Part shown: piece by piece, positions 1 to 8,346 of the stretch | Layout: every line of letters begins with the position of its first letter | Position numbering within the stretch: position 1 is the stretch's first letter | NCBI GenBank assembly: GCA_002837415.1 | Contig: PJCV01000008.1 | Location: 60,166-124,165 of the forward strand | Reading direction: 5' to 3' | DNA: 64,000 nucleotides | Source: Actinomycetales bacterium SN12 | Lineage (GTDB): Bacteria; Actinomycetota; Actinomycetes; Actinomycetales; Microbacteriaceae | Notes under the pieces: model-generated | Seen by the model: the letters and a program-made list of their open reading frames with translations, nothing else | What the model was told of the DNA's origin: nothing | The model's database searches: none | Position numbers and translations under genes: made by a program

Positions 1-455
1 CGCCTGAGCGCGTCCGTTCGCCACGTACGAGGCATGCGCCCGTATGTGGCGATGGCGTGGCAGTTACGACAGCGCACGTCGCACTTCGCGATCTCCTTCG
101 CGATGATCGGGATGCTGAAGCCGTTGCGCACCATCTGCATGACGCCGTCGCGCTTGGCGGCATCCGGTCGGTGATCGAAATCGAGGACACGCAGATCCGC
201 GAGGCCGCAGTCGACACACGGATGCTCTCGCAGATAGTCGGCGATGAAACTCTGGGAAGCGAGACGGCGAGCGTCAGAGCGTTGTCGGATCACGCGGATG
301 TGATGTTTTCGGTTCTCGCGGTAGTACTTTCTGGACGATGCGCGGTTGCACTCTCGGCAGACTTCCTGGAGGCCGTCCGGTCGTGCTGACTTCCGGTTGA
401 AATCGGTGAGTGGTTTAGACTTCTGACAGGTGCCGCAACGCTTTTCAGTCGGCAT
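1..455 (-). CDS. HNH endonuclease-like protein, C-terminus cut by window edge
   Basis: Reading the minus strand from an ATG at 455 gives an open frame of about 151 codons that runs off the left edge. It begins MPTEKRCGTCQKSKPL and carries a CxxC / CxxC zinc-knuckle pair (CGTC at residues 7-10, CREC about 26 residues later). A second half has CVDCG, a VLDFDHR core and CRNCHA. That pattern matches small HNH-type proteins of actinobacteria and their phages. The start codon is three bases from the 5' end of tRNA-Lys on the other strand, so its promoter would have to lie antisense in the tRNA gene. Cleavage activity is inferred from family resemblance; substrate and full length are not visible. 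Confidence 0.7.
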   Translation of the reverse strand, partial: MPTEKRCGTCQKSKPLTDFNRKSARPDGLQEVCRECNRASSRKYYRENRKHHIRVIRQRSDARRLASQSFIADYLREHPCVDCGLADLRVLDFDHRPDAAKRDGVMQMVRNGFSIPIIAKEIAKCDVRCRNCHAIATYGRMPRTWRTDALR

Positions 456-457
456 CT

Positions 458-529
458 GCCCCCGTAGCTCAGAGGCAGAGCAACCGGCTTTTAACCGGTG
501 GGTCGGGATGTCGGAATTCCCCGGGGGCA
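458..529 (+). tRNA. tRNA-Lys (anticodon TTT)
   Basis: The acceptor stem GCCCCCG pairs with CGGGGGC and is followed by discriminator A. The anticodon arm is ACCGG-CTTTTAA-CCGGT, giving anticodon TTT for lysine. The T arm around GGAATTCC is recognisable. The 3' CCA is not encoded in full. A strong hairpin follows about 95 bases downstream. Confidence 0.9.
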
Positions 530-623
530 CCTCTTGAGCGGTCATGCAGAGTCCTTCCGTTGCGGATGACAGTAGCCAAGGCATCGGACATCACCACGGG
601 GGCCTATGAGACCGCGCACACGA

Positions 624-660
624 AGAGGCGCCCGTCGATTCCTCGTCGACGGGCGCCTCT
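624..660. terminator. Hairpin between tRNA-Lys and the fasciclin gene
   Basis: Fifteen-base perfect inverted repeat AGAGGCGCCCGTCGA / TCGACGGGCGCCTCT with a 7-base loop, in the convergent gap between tRNA-Lys (+) and the fasciclin gene (-). Its placement suggests a bidirectional terminator; there is no long U tract, as is common in high-GC actinobacteria. Confidence 0.7.
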
Positions 661-724
661 GATCAGCTTGCGGATCCCCACCGGGCTGATCTCACCGCGT
701 CACTCCTGCACGGTGTCCGCTTGG

Positions 725-1387
725 TCACTGAGCCGGCGGCATCAGGACCGAGTCGATGAGGTAGACGGTGGCGTTGGCGGTCTGCACGCCGCCGCAGATG
801 ACGTTCGCGTCGTTCACCATCCACTCGTCGCCCGAGCCGCTGACCTCGAGCTCGGCGCCCTGCACGGTCTTGTGCATGCCCTCGATGTCGGCCGGCGAGA
901 TCTGCCCGGGGACGACGTGGTAGGTCAGGATCGACGTGAGCGTGTCGGCGTCGGTCTTCAGGCCCTCGATCGTCGCTGCGTCGATCTTGGCGAAGGCGTC
1001 GTCCACCGGTGCGAAGACGGTGAACTCGTCGCCGTTGAGCGTGTCGACGAGGTTCACGTCGGGGTTCAGCTGTCCGCTGACCGCGGCCGTCAGCGTCTTG
1101 AGCATCGGGTTGTTCGATGCCGCCGTCGCGACCGGGTCCATCGACATGCCCTCGATCGAGCCGTCGCCGTCCGGCACCTGCTCGGCGTACGCCTCGCAGC
1201 CGGCGCCGACGAGGTTCGCGGCCGGGTCCATGGTCTCGGGGGCGTCGGACATCTCGGACGTCTCGGCCGGCTTCGGCTCCGACGACTCCATGTTCGACTC
1301 GTCTCCCATCGTGCAGCCCGACAGGACGAGGGCGCCGACGAAACCGAGCGAGAGAGCGGCGGTGATCTTCTTCTTGGTGCTGAGCAT
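725..1387 (-). CDS. Fasciclin (FAS1) domain lipoprotein, MPT70/MPT83-like
   Basis: 220-residue exported lipoprotein. The chosen ATG at 1387 has an upstream GGAGG; the frame is open further upstream but lacks a better start. A charged N-terminus (MLSTKKK) and hydrophobic segment lead to lipobox LSGC with Cys25 as lipidation site. An acidic, Met/Glu-rich linker follows, then one FAS1 domain (about residues 75-218) with the typical blocks [11 protein letters not shown] and LTYHVVPG and a final [13 protein letters not shown]1 domains mediate adhesion. The gene is divergent from sigK-rskA, as the mycobacterial fasciclin antigens MPT70/MPT83 are controlled by SigK/RskA, so it is a probable SigK target. 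Confidence 0.9.
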   Translation of the reverse strand: MLSTKKKITAALSLGFVGALVLSGCTMGDESNMESSEPKPAETSEMSDAPETMDPAANLVGAGCEAYAEQVPDGDGSIEGMSMDPVATAASNNPMLKTLTAAVSGQLNPDVNLVDTLNGDEFTVFAPVDDAFAKIDAATIEGLKTDADTLTSILTYHVVPGQISPADIEGMHKTVQGAELEVSGSGDEWMVNDANVICGGVQTANATVYLIDSVLMPPAQ

Positions 1388-1436
1388 TTCAACCTCCGGG
1401 GTTCCGTGCCGCGGACCTCCCGCGGCGTCGACGGTT

Positions 1437-1463
1437 GTTCGGAACCCCTCGGGGATCGGATGG
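1437..1463 (-). promoter_or_regulatory. Candidate SigK-type promoter of the fasciclin gene
   Basis: On the minus strand CCATCC (1463-1458) is followed after 16 bases by CGAAC (1441-1437), about 50 bases before the fasciclin start. This resembles the CCATCC / CGAAT-type promoter described for mycobacterial SigK. A 7-bp inverted repeat ATCGGAT (1455-1461) / ATCCGAT (1470-1476) overlaps it. Use by SigK is an inference from motif and context. Confidence 0.5.
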
Positions 1464-1536
1464 GAAACAATCCGATCCGATTTTCCGAACCGAAGAATCG
1501 GCGAGTGGCGTCCGTGCACGAGAGGAGGGATGAGGC

Positions 1537-2139
1537 ATGCTTGTCGAGATGGTTATCGATGGCGTCGAGGTGCTCGAGGACGGGTCGTCCGGCGATCTCG
1601 CCGCCGACCTCCTCATCCGCGTCGCCGACGGCGATCAGCGGGCGTTCGCAGAGCTCTACGACCTGCTCTCCCCGCGCGTGTTCGCCCTCATCCTCAAAGT
1701 CGTGGTGAATCGCTCGCAGAGCGAAGAGGTGCTGCAGGAGGTCTTCCTCGAGATCTGGCAATCCGCTTCGCGGTTCGCTCCGAACAGAGGTCAGGGCCGC
1801 TCCTGGATCTTCACGATCGCACACCGCCGGGCCGTCGACCGGGTGCGCTCGTCGCAGTCCAGCACCGATCGCGACATGCGCGTCGGCGTGCGCGACCTCG
1901 GCGGCGAACGGGACGTGGTGCAGGAGGCGGTCGAATCGAAGCTGGAAGGCGAGCGTGTGGTCGCCGCTCTCGCGGCCCTGCCCGAGGCGCAGCAGGAAGC
2001 GCTCATCCTGGCTTACTACGGCGGCTACAGCCAGAGTGAGATCGCGGCTCTCACGGGAGTGGCGCTGGGAACGATCAAGACAAGAATGCGGGATGGATTG
2101 ACGCGGTTGCGCGGAGAGATGGGGGTGTCAGCAGCATGA
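1537..2139 (+). CDS. sigK: ECF sigma factor SigK
   Basis: 200-residue extracytoplasmic-function sigma factor that directs RNA polymerase to alternative promoters. Region 2 is seen around residues 35-105 ([29 protein letters not shown], then [16 protein letters not shown]) and region 4 at about 145-195 ([19 protein letters not shown], then a helix-turn-helix with [15 protein letters not shown]). The ATG is preceded by AGGAGG at good spacing. Its stop overlaps the start of the anti-sigma gene by four bases (ATGA), so the pair is translationally coupled. Partner RskA and the divergent fasciclin gene support SigK rather than another ECF group. Confidence 0.9.
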   Translation: MLVEMVIDGVEVLEDGSSGDLAADLLIRVADGDQRAFAELYDLLSPRVFALILKVVVNRSQSEEVLQEVFLEIWQSASRFAPNRGQGRSWIFTIAHRRAVDRVRSSQSSTDRDMRVGVRDLGGERDVVQEAVESKLEGERVVAALAALPEAQQEALILAYYGGYSQSEIAALTGVALGTIKTRMRDGLTRLRGEMGVSAA

Positions 2140-2909
2140 ACGAGCAGGAATTCGCGGAGCTCGCGGCCGCCCACGCCCTCGGCGCGCTGACCGACGCCGA
2201 CGAGCGCCGGTTCGCCGCAGCGCTCGCCGAGCATCCCGAGTGGCAGGCCATCGCCGACGACGACCACGACACCGTCGCGATCCTCGCCGACGGACTCTCA
2301 CCGGTCGCGCCCCCGCCCGCGCTGCGCTCGGCCCTGCTGCAGCGGATCGCCGACCTGCCGCAGGACGGTGGGGAGGCTCCGGCATCTCCGGATGCCACTG
2401 CGGCTGCGGAGGCGGGAACCCGGGACCTCGCCGCCCCGGCTCCCGCCGGAGCGCCGTGGCGACGCAGGATCTTCGCGCTCGCCGCGGGGCTCGCGCTGAT
2501 CGTCGGAGCCGGTGTGGCGACGACGACGGTCGTCTCGCAGCTGCAGCGACCGGCATCCGTCGTCGCGCTCGACGAGATCCGCTCCGCCCCGGATGCCGAG
2601 CAGGCGAAGGTGCAGCTCGACTCCGGCGCCACCGCGACCGCGCACTGGTCGGGTGAGGTCGGCAAGGCCGTGCTCGTGGCATCCGGACTCGACGATCTCG
2701 GCACCGACAAGAGCTACGAGCTGTGGTTCGTCCGTGGCGATCAGCCCATCGCCGCCGGCGTCTTCGATGCTGACGACGGCACGGCGACGGCTCTGCTGGA
2801 TGTGCCCATGCAGGCAGGCGATGTCATCGCGGTGACGGTCGAGGAGGCCGGAGGATCGCCGTCGGGTTCACCGACGACTGACCCGATCATCGTCATCCCG
2901 ACCGCCTGA
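2136..2909 (+). CDS. rskA: Anti-sigma-K factor RskA
   Basis: 257-residue membrane anti-sigma factor that would hold SigK inactive until signal-driven proteolysis. The cytoplasmic N-terminus has the short sigma-binding fold (FAELAAAHALGALTDAD, then R/E-rich helices to about residue 75). A Pro/Ala linker, a basic stretch (PWRRR) and one membrane helix (about 111-133) follow. The rest is an outside RskA domain with the typical SYELWFVRGDQPIAAG block and a late VTVEEAGGSPSG-P segment. It overlaps sigK by four bases. A strong hairpin ends the operon 55 bases downstream. Confidence 0.92.
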   Translation: MNEQEFAELAAAHALGALTDADERRFAAALAEHPEWQAIADDDHDTVAILADGLSPVAPPPALRSALLQRIADLPQDGGEAPASPDATAAAEAGTRDLAAPAPAGAPWRRRIFALAAGLALIVGAGVATTTVVSQLQRPASVVALDEIRSAPDAEQAKVQLDSGATATAHWSGEVGKAVLVASGLDDLGTDKSYELWFVRGDQPIAAGVFDADDGTATALLDVPMQAGDVIAVTVEEAGGSPSGSPTTDPIIVIPTA

Positions 2910-2963
2910 ACGGTCGACGCCGGATGCCCTGACGCCTGAGCGCCTGAGGCCGCAACGCACAAC

Positions 2964-2992
2964 GCCGGGCAGCTCTCGATGAGCTGCCCGGC
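2964..2992. terminator. Bidirectional terminator between rskA and chitinase
   Basis: Perfect 12-bp stem GCCGGGCAGCTC / GAGCTGCCCGGC with a 5-base loop, midway between convergent rskA (+) and the chitinase gene (-). Confidence 0.8.
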
Positions 2993-3022
2993 GATGTGCG
3001 CGTCACGCGGGTGCGGTGATCC

Positions 3023-4783
3023 TCAGGACCACGGTCCCCAGGCGGATCCGGGCGCCTCGCCGCGAGTCCACCACTTCGCGGTGTAGGTCTTGCCCTTGTA
3101 CTCGACCTTGTCGCCCTTCGTGTAGATCGTGTCGCTGTACCACTGCTGCACAGCATCCGCGTCCACACCGCACGCGGTCAGCGTGGCCCACGGACCGGTC
3201 GTCGACGAACCGGGCTCGGAGCCCTTCGCGTACCACTGCGCCTGGAACACCTTGCCGTCGATGAAGACCAGGTCTCCGTTGCGATACGTCGCAGTGGCGT
3301 TCCACGGCGCGGCGTCGCTCTCCGCTCCGCACAGCAGCGGGGCCTTCCCCGCCACAGGGCCGGGGGCAGCAGCGCGCAGCACATCAGCCGCAGCGATCGA
3401 CAGGTCGCCGTCGACGTCCTGGCCGATGTCCCAGTAGTCCACGCCACCCAGCCCGTTCGCGACCGCCCAACGTGCCTTCTCGGCTGCGGCGGTCGGGTCA
3501 TCGAGCGACCAGAACTCCTTGCGTGCCGCGTCGTACGCCCAGGTCGCGTCGAACGCTCCATCGGCGGTGTACTCGTGGTGGTACTCCAGATCCCGCGACG
3601 AGAGCTCGTCCCACGAGAGCTGGCCGTGACCTGCGGTCGCGGGAGTCCACGGCTCGGGCTGCGCGTTGCTCCACCCCTGCCCGTACGCGGCCAGACCCAG
3701 GTTCAGCTGAGAAGGATCGACACCGGCCGACACGTAGCTCGCGACGATCGAGTCGACCCCGAGACCCCAGTTGTGCTCGGGTGTGCCGTGGATGTTGCCC
3801 TGGTGACCGGTCTCTGCCGACCAGGAGCCCCACAGGTCGTATCCCTGCAGGTTGCCGAAGTCCAGCAGCTCCCACAGCGCAGGGTCGCTCCAGCCACCTG
3901 CGGAGATGACGGTCGGGCTCGCCGGCACGAACGCGCTGAGCTCGTAGTCGTCGCCGGTCTCCGGCTCGAGTGCGTCGAGCTGATCGCGCAGCTCCTGCAC
4001 GAAGGCGAGGAAGTTCGCCCTGTCGTTGACCGGGTCGACCGTGTTCCCGACCTCCTGGGACCAGTCCGGAGCGCCCGGCCACTCCCAGTCGAGGTCGAAC
4101 CCGTCGAAGATCCCCGCTGCCGACCCGGCGCCGCCGCGTCCGTCGATCTGGGGGAGATTGCCGCGGATGTACAGATCGATGCATGACTCGGCCAGCCGCT
4201 CGCGCAGCTCGGGCGTCGCCGTCGCGGCCGAGAAGGACTTCGACCACGACCAGCCACCCAGTGACGCGAGCACCTTCAGGTCGGGGTAGAGCCGCTTCAG
4301 CTGCCGCAGCTGGTTGAAGTTGCCGGCCAGCGGCTGCGTGGCGGAGTCCGCGACGCCGAGCACTGACTCCGCGGCGGTGTAGCGGTGCAGGAAGTCGCTG
4401 TCGGCGTCGCCCGCCGTCTCGGTCTGGCCGGGCGCCGGAGCAACCCCGTCGGAGATGAAGCAGGTGTAGGGCTGGACGCCGTCGAGCCCCTTCGTGCCGG
4501 CGGCTGCGGCGGCGTCGATGGCCTCCTGAGATCCGGCGATGTTGCCGAACGCGTAGTTCAGATGCGTCAGGTTCTCGCCGGCCGGCGTGTCGACGAAGAG
4601 GCGCTTGATCGTCGCGCCGGCCTCTCCGTTCGCGCGCCACTGGCCGTAGTAGCCGACGCTGCGATAGCCGTTGATGGTCGTGGTCGGGGTGGCCGACTCC
4701 TCGGATGCGGTCGCCGGCGCGGCGACCAGCAGGCCGCCGGCGATGAGGCCGGCGGCGGCGAGGGCGGGGTAGCGGTACTTCAC
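3023..4783 (-). CDS. Secreted family 18 chitinase with two C-terminal chitin-binding modules
   Basis: 586-residue secreted glycoside hydrolase that should cleave beta-1,4 GlcNAc polymers. The GTG at 4783 is chosen because AAGGAG lies five bases upstream and the next residues form a clean signal peptide (MKYRYP, hydrophobic core, APATAS). The GH18 barrel spans about residues 45-470; the catalytic motif DGFDLDWEWPG (about 226-236) is intact, with the Glu as proton donor, and barrel motifs such as LKVLASLGGWSWS are present. The C-terminus has two short aromatic-rich repeats (about 485-535 and 540-586) with W-N-A-Y-x-x-G-D and F/Y-x-A-x-W-x-x-G-x-x-P patterns of CBM5/12 modules. A small palindrome lies just upstream. 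Confidence 0.93.
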   Translation of the reverse strand: MKYRYPALAAAGLIAGGLLVAAPATASEESATPTTTINGYRSVGYYGQWRANGEAGATIKRLFVDTPAGENLTHLNYAFGNIAGSQEAIDAAAAAGTKGLDGVQPYTCFISDGVAPAPGQTETAGDADSDFLHRYTAAESVLGVADSATQPLAGNFNQLRQLKRLYPDLKVLASLGGWSWSKSFSAATATPELRERLAESCIDLYIRGNLPQIDGRGGAGSAAGIFDGFDLDWEWPGAPDWSQEVGNTVDPVNDRANFLAFVQELRDQLDALEPETGDDYELSAFVPASPTVISAGGWSDPALWELLDFGNLQGYDLWGSWSAETGHQGNIHGTPEHNWGLGVDSIVASYVSAGVDPSQLNLGLAAYGQGWSNAQPEPWTPATAGHGQLSWDELSSRDLEYHHEYTADGAFDATWAYDAARKEFWSLDDPTAAAEKARWAVANGLGGVDYWDIGQDVDGDLSIAAADVLRAAAPGPVAGKAPLLCGAESDAAPWNATATYRNGDLVFIDGKVFQAQWYAKGSEPGSSTTGPWATLTACGVDADAVQQWYSDTIYTKGDKVEYKGKTYTAKWWTRGEAPGSAWGPWS

Positions 4784-4822
4784 ACAAGCTCCTTCGATTG
4801 CGGATGGCGACTGCAGCATCAA

Positions 4823-4839
4823 TTAGGCAACACGCCTAA
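4823..4839. promoter_or_regulatory. Candidate operator upstream of the chitinase gene
   Basis: Perfect inverted repeat TTAGGC-AACAC-GCCTAA about 40 bases upstream of the chitinase start, in the divergent gap before the gene at 4940. Its size and position suggest a dimeric repressor site. The cognate regulator cannot be named. Confidence 0.45.
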
Positions 4840-4939
4840 CAAATGACGCGCCCAGTCTGACACGTTCCGGCAGGGAAGACCAGACCTGATCGCGTCGATC
4901 GCCGGCCCGAAAGCCGCACAGCGGGCGTACCCTTGACGG

Positions 4940-5569
4940 ATGCCCGAGCAGTTCCACCGCCCTGTCCGCAGGCCGCCCACGGCATTCGACAACATCGTCG
5001 GCGAGGCCGATCCGGCCGAGCAGTCACGTGTCGCTCACGCCACGGCATCCGCCCTTCTCGAGCGCGCACGCAGCGACGAGTCGGGCGTCATCACCGAACG
5101 TCTTCTCGCCTTCGCCTCGGAGCACGGCATCGACGAGATCGCCGAACTCTGGTCGCACGCGCCCGCGCGTTCGCTGCCGGGAGCGCTGTGGCGGCTGTAC
5201 CTGCTGCAGATCGCGATCCGCTCTGACGCGCCGTTGACCGCGCTGCTCTACGAGCGAGGGCGCGTCGAGCTGCACACGGCCGATGCGGCGATCGCGGGCG
5301 CTCCGGCTCCCGCCGATCCCGGCGAGCTCGTCGATCTCGTCGACGCCATCCTGCGCGGAGTGTTCCGCGGCGACTTCTCTGTGGCGCTCGAGCGCGCTGC
5401 CGCGTACTGCCGGGTGCAGGCATCCGGGGCCACCCACACGGCAGACGACTACGAGCCGACCGAGCCGCAGCGGGCGAGCGATCTCACCCGCCGAGCGCTG
5501 CGGTTGACGACCTACGCCGAGGACCTCGCGGCCGCCGCTGCCGCATGGCGACGCGGCATGCTCACCTGA
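4940..5569 (+). CDS. Conserved-looking actinobacterial protein of unknown function
   Basis: 209-residue soluble protein, Ala/Arg-rich and predicted mainly helical, without signal peptide or membrane segment. It starts MPEQFHRPVRRPPTAFDNIV and contains ITERLLAFASEHGIDEIAELW, then a helix with LWRLYLLQIAIR. I do not recognise a domain; similar proteins in related genomes tend to carry unhelpful names. A TACCCT box lies exactly six bases before the ATG, so a leaderless transcript starting at the ATG is likely. It is divergent from the chitinase gene and alone. Coding potential is good: strong third-position GC and no overlapping rival. Confidence 0.75.
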   Translation: MPEQFHRPVRRPPTAFDNIVGEADPAEQSRVAHATASALLERARSDESGVITERLLAFASEHGIDEIAELWSHAPARSLPGALWRLYLLQIAIRSDAPLTALLYERGRVELHTADAAIAGAPAPADPGELVDLVDAILRGVFRGDFSVALERAAAYCRVQASGATHTADDYEPTEPQRASDLTRRALRLTTYAEDLAAAAAAWRRGMLT

Positions 5570-5757
5570 CGCTGAGGAAGCGCCTGCCGTCGGGGACCTC
5601 GGGCCGCGAGGGCAGAAGAAAAGCCGGACCGCAAGAACGCCTCTCGGCGGAAGGCCGCTCGCAGCGGCGAATATTGGAGCCCGGGGTTATGCGGCCCGGC
5701 CGATCAAGTGTAACGCGTCATCGGCACGGGTATTCCCGGCGCCTCTAGGCTGTGCAC
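5570..5757 (+). other. Intergenic stretch with two small hairpins, no gene recognised
   Basis: No credible reading frame. Two structures stand out: GCCGCT-cgc-AGCGGC (5654-5668) and CCGGG / CCCGG around a 9-base loop (5681-5699), after a purine-rich AGAAGAAAAG run. They precede the TAGGCT box of pabC. It could be the 3' end of the upstream transcript or a small structured RNA; it matches no riboswitch consensus I know. Confidence 0.3.
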
Positions 5758-6639
5758 ATGTCCCAGCGCTTCGCCCTCATGATCGCCCCCGCCGATGCCG
5801 CCGACGGCCGTGCGGACTTCGGCGACACGTTCACGCCAATGGATGTCGCCGCACCGGCGCTCAGCGTGGGGGAGCTCAGCACGCAGCGCGGTGACGGCGT
5901 GTTCGAGTCGATCGGCGTCGTCGACGGGCACGCGAACGAGGTCGAGGCGCACGTGCAGCGGCTCGCGCACTCCGCGCTCCTGTGCGATCTGCCCGCGCCG
6001 AACCTCGCGCAGTGGCGTCAGGCGATCGCGGTCGTCGCCGCGCAGGCTCCCGTGGGCGAGGCTGTGATCAAGCTCATCCTCAGCCGCGGCGTCGAGCACG
6101 GGCCGGCCCCGACGGCGTGGGCGACGGTATCCGCAGCGCCCGACTTCACCAGGGTGCGGCGCGACGGAGTGAAGGTCGTCACGCTCGACCGGGGATACGA
6201 CCTCGGAGCGGGGGAGCGGGCGCCGTGGCTGCTGCTCGGCGCGAAGACCCTGTCGTACGCGGTGAACATGGCTGCGCTGCGCGAGGCCAAGCGGCGTCGC
6301 GCCGACGACGCGATCTTCGTCACCCGCGACGGGTACGTGCTCGAAGCGCCGACCGCATCGCTGATCATCCGCGTGGCCGGGGAGTTCCTCACCCCGGCGC
6401 CCGCGGGAGGCATCCTGCACGGGACCACGCAGCTCAGCGTGTTCGAGCATCTGGAGTCCCGCGGTCTCACCACCCGCTACGAGACCCTGTCCGCCTCCGA
6501 TCTGACGAAGGCGGATGCCGCCTGGCTCGTGTCGAGCATCCGCCTCGCCGCGCCCATCACCGCCGTCGACGGCGCGCCCCTGGCATCCGACCCCGACCTG
6601 ACCGCCGAGTTCAACGCCTATCTGCTCTCCCCGCGCTGA
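5758..6639 (+). CDS. pabC: Aminodeoxychorismate lyase (PLP class IV)
   Basis: 293-residue class IV PLP enzyme, most likely converting 4-amino-4-deoxychorismate to p-aminobenzoate and pyruvate in folate synthesis. Fold landmarks: QRGDGVFESIGVVDG near the N-terminus, the PLP-lysine region LLGAKTLSYAVNMAALREAK (Lys at about 168), then DDAIFVTRDGYVLEAPTAS and PAPAGGILHGTTQ. A TAGGCT box sits six bases before the ATG at 5758, indicating a leaderless start, so the in-frame GTG at 5752 is rejected. Branched-chain or D-amino acid aminotransferases share this fold, so the exact substrate is inferred. Confidence 0.8.
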   Translation: MSQRFALMIAPADAADGRADFGDTFTPMDVAAPALSVGELSTQRGDGVFESIGVVDGHANEVEAHVQRLAHSALLCDLPAPNLAQWRQAIAVVAAQAPVGEAVIKLILSRGVEHGPAPTAWATVSAAPDFTRVRRDGVKVVTLDRGYDLGAGERAPWLLLGAKTLSYAVNMAALREAKRRRADDAIFVTRDGYVLEAPTASLIIRVAGEFLTPAPAGGILHGTTQLSVFEHLESRGLTTRYETLSASDLTKADAAWLVSSIRLAAPITAVDGAPLASDPDLTAEFNAYLLSPR

Positions 6640-6672
6640 GCCGACGGTTCGGTGCTCGGTATCGTATGGGGC

Positions 6673-7473
6673 ATGATCACCATCTGGAAACGCGCACTCG
6701 CGACCACTGCCATCGCTCTCGTCGCAGGAGTAGGCCTGACCGCCTGCGATTCAGGCGCAGACAAGGCATCCGACTCCAAGGGCTCGCAGTCTCAGTCGGA
6801 GTCGCAGAAGCAGGCCAAGCCGTCAGCGACGATGACCGCCGATGACTTCGCCCAGCGCATCAACGACGCCCAGATCGAAGCGGGGTCCACGCACTTCGCT
6901 CAGACGATGGAGGTCTCCGGGCAGAAGATCGAGTCCAGCGGTGACATGGTCGTCGATGCCGACCCCCGCAAGACCAGGATGGCCATGTCGATGCCCGGCG
7001 GCATGGAGCTGCGCCTCGTCGACGGCGAGATGTACCTGAACATGGGCGAGCTCACGGGCGGCAAGTTCTACCAGCCCTCCAGCGATGCCGGAAACCCGAT
7101 CACGGAGCAGCTGAACAGCTCACTCGACCAGGCGAACCTCGGCAAGCAGATGTCGACCTTCAAGACCGCGCTCAAGGACTTCACGGCCGAGGAGGACGCC
7201 GAGACGATCGACGGCGTCAAGACGACGAAGTACACGCTGGTCCTCGACTCGAAGAAGCTCTTCGAAGCGCAGGAGCTCGAGGTGCCGGCTGAGGCGGGTA
7301 TCGGCGACACCATCGAGTATGTGATCTTCGCGGGCGACGACGACCTGCCGCGTCGGATGGTGACGGATCTGGCCGGCACCGCCATAACGATGGACTTCAG
7401 CAAGTGGGGCGAGGACGTCTCGATCGAGACGCCCGCGCCCGACGAGATCACGGACAAGGCTCCCGGCATGTGA
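6673..7473 (+). CDS. LppX/LprG-like lipoprotein
   Basis: 266-residue lipoprotein. A signal peptide ends in lipobox LTAC at about residue 24, followed by a Ser/Gln/Lys linker. The body starts with DFAQRINDAQIEAGSTHF and shows strand repeats (GDMVVDADPRKTRMAMSM, ELRLVDGEMYLNMGE) typical of the LolA-like half-barrel of LppX/LprAFG proteins, which carry lipids or lipoglycans across the envelope. A TATCGT box seven bases before the ATG suggests a leaderless mRNA. It ends at a strong terminator facing pstB. Lipid carriage is inferred from family membership. Confidence 0.8.
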   Translation: MITIWKRALATTAIALVAGVGLTACDSGADKASDSKGSQSQSESQKQAKPSATMTADDFAQRINDAQIEAGSTHFAQTMEVSGQKIESSGDMVVDADPRKTRMAMSMPGGMELRLVDGEMYLNMGELTGGKFYQPSSDAGNPITEQLNSSLDQANLGKQMSTFKTALKDFTAEEDAETIDGVKTTKYTLVLDSKKLFEAQELEVPAEAGIGDTIEYVIFAGDDDLPRRMVTDLAGTAITMDFSKWGEDVSIETPAPDEITDKAPGM

Positions 7474-7485
7474 GAGCCGACTGCA

Positions 7486-7525
7486 GCGCAGAGGCCCCGA
7501 CGACCAGTCGCCGGGGCCTCTGCGC
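7486..7525. terminator. Bidirectional terminator between the lipoprotein gene and pstB
   Basis: Fourteen-bp perfect stem GCGCAGAGGCCCCG / CGGGGCCTCTGCGC with a 12-base loop, in the convergent gap. Confidence 0.8.
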
Positions 7526-7538
7526 GTCACAGGAGCGG

Positions 7539-8318
7539 TCAGCCGAAGCGGCCGGACACGTAGTCCTCCGTGGCCTGCACGGCAGGGGTGGTGAAGATCG
7601 TGGCCGTGTCGTCGAACTCGATCAGCTTGCCCGGCTTGCCCGTGCCGGCGATGTTGAAGAACGCGGTCTTGTCGCTCACACGCGATGCCTGCTGCATGTT
7701 GTGCGTCACGATGACGATCGTGTAGTCGTTCTTCAGGTCCTGGATGAGCTCCTCGATCGCGAACGTCGAGATGGGGTCGAGCGCCGAGCACGGCTCATCC
7801 ATCAGCAGCACCTCGGGCGACACGGCGATCGCGCGGGCGATGCACAGACGCTGCTGCTGACCACCCGAGAGGCCCGAGCCGGGCTTGTCGAGGCGGTCCT
7901 TGACCTCGTTCCACAGGTTCGCGCCCATCAGCGACTTCTCGACCAGGGCATCCTGATCGCTCTTGGACATCTTGCCGTTGTTGAGCTTGACCCCCGCCAG
8001 CACGTTCTCCTTGATCGACATGGTCGGGAACGGGTTGGGGCGCTGGAACACCATGCCCACCTGGCGGCGCACGAGCACCGGGTCGACGCCCGCGCCGTAC
8101 AGGTCCTTCCCGTCGAGCAGCACCTCGCCCTCCACGCGCGCGCCGGGGATGACCTCGTGCATGCGGTTCAGGGTGCGCAGGAACGTGGACTTGCCGCAGC
8201 CCGACGGGCCGATGAACGCGGTCACGCTGCGCGGCTGGATCTCGAGGGAGACGCCCTCCACGGCGAGGAAGTCGCCGTAGTAGACGTTGAGGTCGTTGAC
8301 TTCGATGCTCTTGGACAT
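7539..8318 (-). CDS. pstB: Phosphate ABC transporter ATP-binding protein PstB
   Basis: 259-residue ATPase that powers phosphate import with PstS, PstC and PstA. Walker [10 protein letters not shown] (about 38-46), a Q-loop near QRPNPFP, signature LSGGQQQR and Walker [14 protein letters not shown] are intact, and the H-loop sits in VTHNMQQ. PNPFP after the Q-loop is characteristic of PstB. It is last in a four-gene minus-strand cluster, 28 bases after pstA. Confidence 0.97.
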   Translation of the reverse strand: MSKSIEVNDLNVYYGDFLAVEGVSLEIQPRSVTAFIGPSGCGKSTFLRTLNRMHEVIPGARVEGEVLLDGKDLYGAGVDPVLVRRQVGMVFQRPNPFPTMSIKENVLAGVKLNNGKMSKSDQDALVEKSLMGANLWNEVKDRLDKPGSGLSGGQQQRLCIARAIAVSPEVLLMDEPCSALDPISTFAIEELIQDLKNDYTIVIVTHNMQQASRVSDKTAFFNIAGTGKPGKLIEFDDTATIFTTPAVQATEDYVSGRFG

Positions 8319-8346
8319 ATCGGGTTCCTTCGGGTTCGGGTGCGAC

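Noticed and set aside
57..389. Plus-strand 110-codon frame at the left edge
   Set aside because: It is antisense to the HNH-type gene, whose zinc-knuckle Cys pairs and HNH core are convincing on the minus strand.
4823..4839. DtxR/IdeR box upstream of the chitinase gene
   Set aside because: The arms TTAGGC/GCCTAA recall a tox box, but the 17-bp length and 5-base spacer differ from the 19-bp DtxR consensus, and a chitinase is not an expected iron target.
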